From assembly GCA_947460275.1 (NCBI GenBank), contig CANHHZ010000148.1, positions 1 through 5,297 on the forward strand: a DNA stretch of 5,297 nucleotides. The letters run 5' to 3'. The notes beneath the pieces are model-generated. The model did no database searches. It was not told where the DNA came from and worked only from the letters and a program-made list of their open reading frames with translations. Origin of the DNA: Sphingobacteriaceae bacterium (GTDB lineage: Bacteria; Bacteroidota; Bacteroidia; Sphingobacteriales; Sphingobacteriaceae). Each line of letters starts with the position of its first letter. Within the stretch, counting starts at the first letter, position 1. The position numbers and the translations under genes are program-made. Shown piece after piece: positions 1 through 5,297 of the stretch.

Positions 1-1865
1 GCCTTAGCTGCTTCTGTCGCTAAATATTTGATCCTAACATTATCTACTACATAAGGAATCATATGATCAGCGTATTTGAAATAAGCTTCGGAGGTGAATT
101 TCAACCTAGTTCCCAATCCATCAAACGCATAATCATAGCCTAGTGAAACGTTATAAGAACGTTGATTTTTTTGAATTAAATTTAAACTACCATCATAAGC
201 TCTAATGCTGCGATAAGATGGTGTTTGTTGATAAATACCGGCGGTAAAACGGATAATTTGGTTTTCTCCACTTGGCCTGTAGGCTAACAATAGCCTAGGG
301 TTTAAGGCCAATTTTTGGTTCAAATTATTATAAATTAGCCTTAGGCCGAGTTGCAAATCTGTTGCGGTAGTTAGGCTGTAACTATCTTGCAAATAGGCCG
401 CATAATTGTAAATATCGACTTTGTTTGTTTTGTTGATGGATTGATCAAGGTAAAATCTTTTAGATTGATAGGGTAAAATATATCCTGCCGAATCGGTAAG
501 GTGATATTCATTTAACTTGTCTGTAAATTTATTTTGGTCAAACCTTAATCCCCAAGATAAAACATGGTGGTCATAGGTTTGATCAACCTTAATTTCTGAA
601 GTAAATATTTGAGAATTTAAACTGTTTCGAGCATAATTTACATAAGAACCAATGCCTCTATTTTTTCTTACCGCACTAAAACTGGTCGCGTCAAAACTAG
701 TCTCCAATTCGTCAAAAATATAACTCCCTGAAATATCGAAGCGTTCTTTTTCTCTGATGTCAAAATAGCTGTTGATCCATTTGACAATGAAATTTGTTTT
801 TGGACTAAAAGTAGCTGTTACAGCTGTGCCTAGGGTTTGGTAGGTGTCAATTTCCTGCCCCGTATAAGCCACTTGTAATCTTAATTGGGTATCTAAGGTG
901 CCAAATTGAGTTTCTCTGTCTTGTGGAATCAATTTAAACTGTCCGAAATTGATATTTCCCAAAGCGCTTAAACTAAATTTACTAGAGAAATTATAAGCGT
1001 ATAGCCACTGTGCATCGCCAAAATTTGGACTATAAATACCTTTATTATCTTGTTTATTTAAAACATTTGTATTGTTTTTGTACCGCAAGCCCATTAAAAA
1101 AAAGCTTTTTTTGGCGTTATTTTTTAAACTTAAAGCTGTACCTAAAAAACCTGTATTGAGCAAAACTTGGTTGCTATCGGGGCGTTCGTATTTCACATCT
1201 AAAACCGAAGAAAGTTTATCGCCGTAACGGGCTTCAAAACCTCCGGCCGAAAACTTAGCTTTACTCACTAAATCGCCATTAATAAAACTTAATCCTTCTT
1301 GTTGGGCATTTCTAATTAAAACTGGCCTACTAATTTCGACATCGTTTACATAAATTAGATTTTCATCAAAATTACCGCCCCTAACGCTATATTGATTGCT
1401 CAGTTCATTGTTGGTGGAAACACCTGGCAATGTTTTTAAAATAGATTCAAAATTACCAGAAACACTTGGTAATGAAATTAAATCGCTGATGTTTATGGTA
1501 CTCGTATTGCTAAGTTGGTTTTGCCTATTGGTTACCGTAACTTGTTCTAATTCGTTGATGTTGATATTTAAAGTTACATTTTTAATGATCCTTATGCCTG
1601 TTTTTTCACTGATTTTCAACAATACAGCTTGATAGCCTAACAAATTAAATTTCAGGATAAAATTTGTGTTTTTTGAGTAAATGGTGTAGGTACCGGCTGT
1701 ATCTGTTAAGGTAGAAACATTTTGTCCCAAAACAGAAACGGTCACCTTTTGTAGGGGTAATGCATCTGCGTCTAGTACCTTACCCGTTACCCTTACCATG
1801 AGTTGAGCATTTGCCGATGCTAAACTGAGCGATAGGATGAGGAGTAAAACAAAAGACCTGATCAT
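1..1865 (-). CDS. TonB-dependent outer-membrane receptor with N-terminal carboxypeptidase-regulatory-like domain (3' end beyond window)
   Basis: Seen: an uninterrupted frame of 621 codons from ATG at 1865 to the left edge, with no stop. Residues 1-20 form a signal peptide (MIRSF, a leucine-rich core, ending ANA before Q21). Residues about 24-103 resemble a carboxypeptidase-regulatory-like beta-sandwich (VTGKVLDADALPL, then TDTAGTY at 54-60). A TonB-box-like ELEQVTVT lies at 105-112. The plug domain follows at about 120-225, with LPGV (146-149), YSVRGGNFDEN (159-169), QQEGLSFING (188-197) and GGFEARYGDKLSSVLD (208-223). The rest is beta-barrel, rich in alternating aromatic residues. Known: such receptors import ligands across the outer membrane using TonB-ExbBD energy. 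The plug motifs match a Bacteroidota subtype of roughly 800 residues, so about 180-200 residues are probably missing at the left edge. No SusD-like partner is visible and the ligand cannot be named. Starting at Met23 would remove the signal peptide, so 1865 is preferred. The gene begins 7 bases after rpe and is probably cotranscribed with it. Confidence 0.93.
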   Translation of the reverse strand, partial: MIRSFVLLLILSLSLASANAQLMVRVTGKVLDADALPLQKVTVSVLGQNVSTLTDTAGTYTIYSKNTNFILKFNLLGYQAVLLKISEKTGIRIIKNVTLNININELEQVTVTNRQNQLSNTSTINISDLISLPSVSGNFESILKTLPGVSTNNELSNQYSVRGGNFDENLIYVNDVEISRPVLIRNAQQEGLSFINGDLVSKAKFSAGGFEARYGDKLSSVLDVKYERPDSNQVLLNTGFLGTALSLKNNAKKSFFLMGLRYKNNTNVLNKQDNKGIYSPNFGDAQWLYAYNFSSKFSLSALGNINFGQFKLIPQDRETQFGTLDTQLRLQVAYTGQEIDTYQTLGTAVTATFSPKTNFIVKWINSYFDIREKERFDISGSYIFDELETSFDATSFSAVRKNRGIGSYVNYARNSLNSQIFTSEIKVDQTYDHHVLSWGLRFDQNKFTDKLNEYHLTDSAGYILPYQSKRFYLDQSINKTNKVDIYNYAAYLQDSYSLTTATDLQLGLRLIYNNLNQKLALNPRLLLAYRPSGENQIIRFTAGIYQQTPSYRSIRAYDGSLNLIQKNQRSYNVSLGYDYAFDGLGTRLKFTSEAYFKYADHMIPYVVDNVRIKYLATEAAK

Positions 1866-1872
1866 GAGGCAA

Positions 1873-2544
1873 TTAAACCGAAGATAAGTTGATGTTTATC
1901 TTGTTGAAATGGGCGATGGTTTGTATGGGGTCATTGGCTGCAAAAATTGCATTACCTGCAACTATAGCCGATGCACCAGCACGGATGACACTTTCCATAT
2001 TTAGCTCATTAATGCCGCCATCTACTTCAATAATTAGCTTAGGATTTTTAAGCTCGGCCATTTGCTTAATGGCTTTAATTTTGGTTAAAGAATTAGGAAT
2101 GAATTGCTGCCCACCGAAACCCGGATTTACAGACATAATTAAAACCAAATCCAAATCGGCAATTACATCTTGCAGAGCTTCAATTGGCGTATGCGGATTG
2201 AGCGCAACACCTGCTTTGCAACCTGTATTTTTTATCGATTGTATCACCCGATGTAAATGCGTACATGCTTCGTAATGAACCGTAATGATGTCTGCTCCTG
2301 CCGAAGCAAACTCTTCAATATATTTTTCGGGGTTTACAATCATTAAATGCACATCAAGCGGCTTTTTAGCATATTTTTTTACCGCTTTAAGCACAGGAAA
2401 GCCAAAAGAAATATTAGGTACAAAAACACCGTCCATGACATCGACATGTATCCATTCGGCTTGACTTTCGTTTAACATTTCTATCTCACGTTGCAGATTG
2501 GCAAAATCGGCCGAAAGTATAGAAGGAGCTATAATATGTTTCAT
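1873..2544 (-). CDS. rpe: Ribulose-phosphate 3-epimerase
   Basis: This cytosolic TIM-barrel enzyme interconverts D-ribulose 5-phosphate and D-xylulose 5-phosphate in the pentose phosphate pathway. At 223 residues it has the family's usual length. Seen: APSILSADF at 6-14 including the substrate-contacting Ser8; HVDVMDGVFVPN at 33-44; HLM at 66-68; SVNPGFGGQ at 138-146; EVDGGI at 173-178; and VAGNAIF at 195-201. By family knowledge, His33, Asp35, His66 and Asp175 are the metal ligands, and Asp35 and Asp175 act as the acid/base pair. All are present. The glycine-rich loops at 142-145, 176-177 and 197-198 bind the phosphate. The start is supported by the standard KHIIAPSIL N-terminus. There is no Shine-Dalgarno sequence; the leader instead carries CCTCC a few bases before the ATG. 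The gene is separated from pnp by a strong terminator, so it probably has its own promoter, and it is followed after 7 bases by the TonB-dependent receptor. Confidence 0.98.
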   Translation of the reverse strand: MKHIIAPSILSADFANLQREIEMLNESQAEWIHVDVMDGVFVPNISFGFPVLKAVKKYAKKPLDVHLMIVNPEKYIEEFASAGADIITVHYEACTHLHRVIQSIKNTGCKAGVALNPHTPIEALQDVIADLDLVLIMSVNPGFGGQQFIPNSLTKIKAIKQMAELKNPKLIIEVDGGINELNMESVIRAGASAIVAGNAIFAANDPIQTIAHFNKININLSSV

Positions 2545-2597
2545 TTTATGGAGGATTGAATTTTCCTGTCAACAACTGCAAGTTACAAAAATCATTT

Positions 2598-2624
2598 CAA
2601 ATTAAGGATAGCGCAATCGTCAAA
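2598..2624 (-). promoter_or_regulatory. Weak candidate promoter for rpe (Bacteroidota type)
   Basis: On the minus strand, TTAATTTG (2605-2598) matches the Bacteroidota -7 consensus TAnnTTTG at 7 of 8 defined or free positions. A TTTG at 2624-2621 could act as the -33 element, but the spacing of 15 bases is shorter than the usual 19 or so. It overlaps the T-tract of the pnp terminator. A start site near 2591 would leave a leader of about 45-50 bases. A promoter is expected somewhere in 2545-2621 because the terminator isolates rpe from pnp, but this particular match is weak. Confidence 0.25.
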
Positions 2625-2659
2625 AAAAAATAGCCTTTTCAGTGATCTGAAAAGGCTAT
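2622..2659 (-). terminator. Strong intrinsic terminator downstream of pnp
   Basis: Read on the minus strand, a perfect 13-bp stem (ATAGCCTTTTCAG pairing with CTGAAAAGGCTAT, 2659-2647 with 2642-2630) closes a 4-base ATCA loop. The run of T that finishes the structure covers 2630-2622 (nine T). The hairpin begins 37 bases after the pnp stop codon. This is a textbook Rho-independent terminator for the pnp transcript. The opposite strand has only A residues before the hairpin and no T-run after it, so it should act in one direction only. Confidence 0.93.
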
Positions 2660-2696
2660 GATAAGGTTTCGACGTACGAATATGACCTAAATTTAA

Positions 2697-4832
2697 TTAA
2701 GCTTGTGGAGCTGCAGGTTTTTCAGGTCTTGGCAACAAAACCTTACGAGAAAGTTTCATTTTACCTTGTTTATCTACATCTAACAATTTAACTTCAATTT
2801 TGTCGCCTTCTTTAAGCACCCCATCCATAGTTTCTAAACGTTCCCAAGAAATCTCAGAAATGTGTAGTAAACCATCTTTACCTGGCATAATCTCTACAAA
2901 AGCACCAAATGGCATGATAGATTTTACTTTACCTTGGTAAATTGCACCAATTTCTGGTTTAGCTGCAATGGCATTGATACGTGCAACGGCTGCATCAATT
3001 GCCGCTTTATTGTCTGCAAAAATTTCAACGATACCTTTGTTGCCCACCTCTTCGATAGAGATAGATGCGCCGGTTTCGCGTTGCATTTCTTGAATAATTT
3101 TACCACCTGGGCCAATTACCGCACCGATAAATTCTTTATCTATACTTAAAGAAACGATACGTGGCGCATGAGGTTTCAAATCTGCATTAGGCTGTGCAAT
3201 GGTTTTCTTCATCTCGCCTAAAATATGTAAACGACCTTCTTTAGCTTGCAATAAAGCTTTGGTCAACACCTCGTAAGACAAGCCATTGATTTTCAAATCC
3301 ATTTGACAAGCAACAATACCGTTTTCGGTACCCGTTACTTTAAAGTCCATGTCACCTAAATGATCTTCATCACCTAAAATATCTGAAAGAATAGCATACT
3401 TACCAGTTTTTTCATCGGTAATTAAACCCATCGCAATACCAGAAACTGGCGCTTTGATTTTGATACCTGCATCCATTAATGCTAAGGTACCAGCACAAAC
3501 AGTTGCCATTGATGAAGAACCATTTGATTCTAAAATATCAGAAACGATACGAATGGTATATGGATTTTCTTCGCCTTGTGGCAATACTTTTTTCAATGAA
3601 CGCATTGCTAAAGCACCGTGACCAATTTCTCTACGTCCTGCTCCTCTATTTGGTCTAACTTCACCAGTTGAGAAACCAGGGAAATTATAGTGTAATAAAA
3701 ATTTATTGTAACCATTAAAGAAAGCACCATCAATCATTTGCTCATCGTCTTTGCTACCTAAGGTAACTGATGTTAATGATTGCGTTTCGCCACGCGTAAA
3801 TACCGCCGAACCGTGTGCTGCAGGCAAATAACCTACTTCGCTCCAAATAGGACGAATTTGTGTGGTAGAGCGACCGTCTAAACGAATACCTTCATCTAAC
3901 AATAAGTTTCTGATGGCATCATATTGAACATCATGGTAATAATGTTTAGCCATTGCTTTTGTCAAATCAGCTGTATCTTCTGGCAATGCGGCTAAAAATT
4001 CATTTACAATCGCTGTAAATGCCTCTTTGCGTTCATCTTTATTGCTTCCAGATTTTGCCACTGCATACACTTTATCGTAAGTTGCGGCAAATACTTTTGC
4101 TCTCAAATCAGCGTCGTGGTCTTCGTGGTTGTATTCGCGTTTTACAGATTTACCTGTAGCTTCGGTTAATTCTAATTGAACAGCACATTGTTTTTTGATG
4201 GCATCATGCGCAAATTTCAAAGCTTCCACCATTTCATCCTCTTGTATCTCGTCGCACTCGCCTTCCACCATGCCTATATCATGTGCCGAACCGGCCACCA
4301 TAAACTCTAAAGTTGCACGTTCTAAATCGCTAGCAAATGGGTTAATTACCAATTTACCATCAATTTTAGCTACACGTACTTCAGATATTGGACCATTGAA
4401 AGGAATATCAGAAACTGCTAAAGCGGCCGAGGCTGCTAAACCTGCCAAACAATCTGGCATGATATTTTTATCCGCAGAAATTAATGAAATCATTACTTGT
4501 GTATCCGAGTGGTAATCACTTGGAAACATTGGACGCAAAGCCCTGTCTACCAAACGAGAGATTAACACCTCGTAATCAGATAATCTTGCTTCTCGACGTA
4601 AAAAACCACCTGGAATACGGCCAGTTGCCGCATATTTCTCTTGATAATCTACCGATAAAGGTAAAAAATCTGTCCCTGGTTTTGCACCCACTGTAGATAC
4701 TACTGTTGCTAACAACATGGTATCTCCCATTTTAACTACAACAGCACCATCAGCTTGTTTAGCTAATTTACCTGTTTCAATTTCTACAATTCTTCCATCG
4801 CCCAAATCGAACGATTTTTTTATTACATTCAT
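2697..4832 (-). CDS. pnp: Polyribonucleotide nucleotidyltransferase (polynucleotide phosphorylase)
   Basis: PNPase is a trimeric, cytosolic 3'-to-5' phosphorolytic exoribonuclease that degrades mRNA to nucleoside diphosphates and can also add tails. At 711 residues it is full length. Seen in order: first RNase PH core (about 12-143) with the RNA-path loop FLRR at 77-80 (FFRR in E. coli); an alpha-helical linker (about 240-320); second, catalytic RNase PH core (about 322-530); KH domain (about 556-615) with GPGG at 574-577; S1 domain (about 627-697, GKVKSIMPFGAFVEI). Catalytic residues aligned to E. coli Asp486, Asp492 and Lys494 are Asp490, Asp496 and Lys498 in GDEDHLGDMDFK. The phosphate-binding serines are Ser439-441 and the basic GAGRRE motif lies at 397-402. 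The protein ends in a short Pro/Ala tail (RPEKPAAPQA). The start is well fixed: an in-frame TAA lies immediately upstream of the ATG and the N-terminus is normal. It follows rpsO across a hairpin and ends at its own terminator. Confidence 0.99.
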   Translation of the reverse strand: MNVIKKSFDLGDGRIVEIETGKLAKQADGAVVVKMGDTMLLATVVSTVGAKPGTDFLPLSVDYQEKYAATGRIPGGFLRREARLSDYEVLISRLVDRALRPMFPSDYHSDTQVMISLISADKNIMPDCLAGLAASAALAVSDIPFNGPISEVRVAKIDGKLVINPFASDLERATLEFMVAGSAHDIGMVEGECDEIQEDEMVEALKFAHDAIKKQCAVQLELTEATGKSVKREYNHEDHDADLRAKVFAATYDKVYAVAKSGSNKDERKEAFTAIVNEFLAALPEDTADLTKAMAKHYYHDVQYDAIRNLLLDEGIRLDGRSTTQIRPIWSEVGYLPAAHGSAVFTRGETQSLTSVTLGSKDDEQMIDGAFFNGYNKFLLHYNFPGFSTGEVRPNRGAGRREIGHGALAMRSLKKVLPQGEENPYTIRIVSDILESNGSSSMATVCAGTLALMDAGIKIKAPVSGIAMGLITDEKTGKYAILSDILGDEDHLGDMDFKVTGTENGIVACQMDLKINGLSYEVLTKALLQAKEGRLHILGEMKKTIAQPNADLKPHAPRIVSLSIDKEFIGAVIGPGGKIIQEMQRETGASISIEEVGNKGIVEIFADNKAAIDAAVARINAIAAKPEIGAIYQGKVKSIMPFGAFVEIMPGKDGLLHISEISWERLETMDGVLKEGDKIEVKLLDVDKQGKMKLSRKVLLPRPEKPAAPQA

Positions 4833-4840
4833 TTAATCAT
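4829..4840 (-). other. Three-codon mini-ORF (MIK) overlapping the pnp start
   Basis: On the minus strand the sequence ATGATTAAATGA reads Met-Ile-Lys-stop. Its TGA overlaps the pnp start codon in an ATGA arrangement (4832-4829). A short AGG lies 8 bases upstream of the mini-ORF ATG, closer to normal ribosome-binding spacing than it is for pnp itself. This could couple pnp translation to a minimal upstream frame, but a frame of three codons in AT-rich leader sequence can easily occur by chance. Confidence 0.3.
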
Positions 4841-4904
4841 TGTTGTGGCCTATTTTTCCTCTTTTAATAGACCTTGTTTATATATTTTTTTTGAGTATTA
4901 AATT

Positions 4905-4933
4905 AAAAAAGCCACTCTAAAAGAATGGCTTTT
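4905..4933 (-). terminator. Intrinsic terminator or attenuator between rpsO and pnp
   Basis: On the minus strand a 12-bp stem (AAAAGCCATTCT pairing with AGAGTGGCTTTT, with one G-T pair) closes a TTT loop. The descending arm runs into six T (4910-4905). It starts only 7 bases after the rpsO stop codon and ends 72 bases before pnp. It should end many rpsO transcripts, while readthrough would supply pnp. Its position between rpsO and pnp resembles the E. coli operon, where a terminator and a processed leader hairpin lie between the genes. Use as an RNase processing site here is only inference. Confidence 0.85.
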
Positions 4934-4940
4934 ATTGACA

Positions 4941-5225
4941 TTAAACCGATTTAATGATATCTCTAAGCTGTAAAGCTTTGATAATAGCACGGTAACGATT
5001 AATATCTTTTTTAAATAGATACGCCAAAATACCGCGGCGTTTACCTACTAATTTTTGAAGTGATAACTGTGTAGAGAAATCTTTACGATTTTTCTTTAAG
5101 TGTTCTGTTAAGTGCGCAATACGGTATGTAAATAACGCTACTTGACCTTCTGCAGAACCAGTGTTGGTTGCTACTTCGCCGTGTTTTTTAAAAATTTCGG
5201 CTTTGTTTTCTTTACTTAAATACAT
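4941..5225 (-). CDS. rpsO: 30S ribosomal protein S15
   Basis: S15 is a small helical protein that binds the central domain of 16S rRNA early in 30S assembly and contributes to an intersubunit bridge. The gene encodes 94 residues, slightly more than the 89 of E. coli because of a C-terminal extension (RDIIKSV). Seen: NTGSAEGQVALFTYRI at 21-36, HLTEHLKKNRKD at 38-49 and LVGKRRGILAYL at 59-70, followed by DINRYRAII. His42 and Asp49, which contact rRNA in E. coli, are kept. The E. coli HHSRRG stretch is replaced by FSTQLS, with Thr in place of the contacting Ser52; to my knowledge divergence here is common in Bacteroidota. The start at 5225 gives the normal N-terminus (MYLSKE). No Shine-Dalgarno sequence is visible. 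The gene is driven by the promoter just upstream and followed by a hairpin before pnp. Confidence 0.98.
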   Translation of the reverse strand: MYLSKENKAEIFKKHGEVATNTGSAEGQVALFTYRIAHLTEHLKKNRKDFSTQLSLQKLVGKRRGILAYLFKKDINRYRAIIKALQLRDIIKSV

Positions 5226-5249
5226 TCTTGAATGATACTAAAGTGTGTA

Positions 5250-5263
5250 CAATTAATTAATTG
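5250..5263. repeat. 14-bp perfect palindrome at the predicted rpsO transcription start
   Basis: CAATTAATTAATTG is its own reverse complement. The flanks extend the symmetry imperfectly, with TGTG on one side and CACA on the other in minus-strand reading, giving an inverted repeat of about 25 bases. It begins 3 bases downstream of the -7 element and covers the expected start of transcription, so it could be an operator. AT-rich palindromes of this simple composition also arise by chance. Confidence 0.4.
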
Positions 5264-5266
5264 GCA

Positions 5267-5297
5267 CAAAGATAAGGTAAGTTTCTATGATAAACAA
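5267..5297 (-). promoter_or_regulatory. Bacteroidota-type promoter for rpsO
   Basis: On the minus strand TATCTTTG (5274-5267) matches the Bacteroidota -7 consensus TAnnTTTG exactly. A TTG (5297-5295) lies 20 bases upstream, fitting the -33 TTTG element and its usual spacing; a further base of that element would fall outside the window. Transcription is predicted to start around 5260, leaving a leader of roughly 35 bases before the rpsO ATG. This is the best promoter match in the window and fits a highly expressed ribosomal protein gene recognised by the primary sigma factor. Confidence 0.75.

Noticed and set aside
1396..1632. Plus-strand frame of 78 codons with hydrophobic stretches, like a small membrane protein
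   Set aside because: It is antisense to the N-terminal and plug region of the TonB-dependent receptor, whose motifs are unmistakable. The hydrophobicity is a by-product of reading that strand backwards.
1889..2275. Open frame of 128 codons on the plus strand opposite rpe
   Set aside because: It lies wholly antisense to a clearly conserved enzyme gene, shows no recognisable domain, and its composition is what the rpe codons give when read backwards.
2567..2572. TTGACA on the minus strand before rpe, resembling an E. coli -35 box
   Set aside because: The -10 position would fall on the rpe start codon, and Bacteroidota primary sigma factors do not use this consensus.
2668..2680. Small inverted repeat TTCG...CGAA between pnp and its terminator
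   Set aside because: Only 4 bp of stem with a short interior, next to a far stronger terminator hairpin; no independent role can be supported.
4195..4696. Two overlapping plus-strand open frames opposite pnp
   Set aside because: Both lie inside the conserved first RNase PH part of pnp and look like antisense shadows with no start signals or family resemblance.

Overview
The window looks like an ordinary stretch of a Bacteroidota chromosome. Three things support this: the AT-rich DNA, genes that lack Shine-Dalgarno sequences, and a near-consensus Bacteroidota promoter (TTG, 20 bases, TATCTTTG) in front of rpsO. The TonB-dependent receptor is also of a type typical of this phylum. The protein sequences suggest a Sphingobacteriales/Pedobacter-like organism, but that finer placement is inference from memory of the families.

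All four genes lie on the minus strand, so transcription runs from high to low coordinates. From the right there are: the rpsO promoter with a 14-bp palindrome at the expected transcription start (5250-5297); rpsO, ribosomal protein S15 (4941-5225); a strong hairpin with a T-tract (4905-4933); pnp, polynucleotide phosphorylase (2697-4832); a second, stronger intrinsic terminator (2622-2659); rpe, ribulose-phosphate 3-epimerase (1873-2544); and, only 7 bases after rpe, the first 621 codons of a TonB-dependent outer-membrane receptor that runs off the left edge (1-1865).

The layout suggests two transcription groups. rpsO-pnp is an old and widely conserved pairing of a ribosomal protein with an RNA-degrading exoribonuclease. 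Here the hairpin between the genes implies that pnp is fed either by readthrough or by a promoter not clearly visible. rpe and the receptor form a second tight pair, probably cotranscribed, with no obvious functional link between pentose-phosphate metabolism and outer-membrane uptake.

No mobile element, CRISPR array, RNA gene or plausible new system was seen. The points most worth a second look are small regulatory ones: the rpsO-pnp hairpin, a three-codon reading frame whose stop overlaps the pnp start, and the palindrome at the rpsO transcription start.
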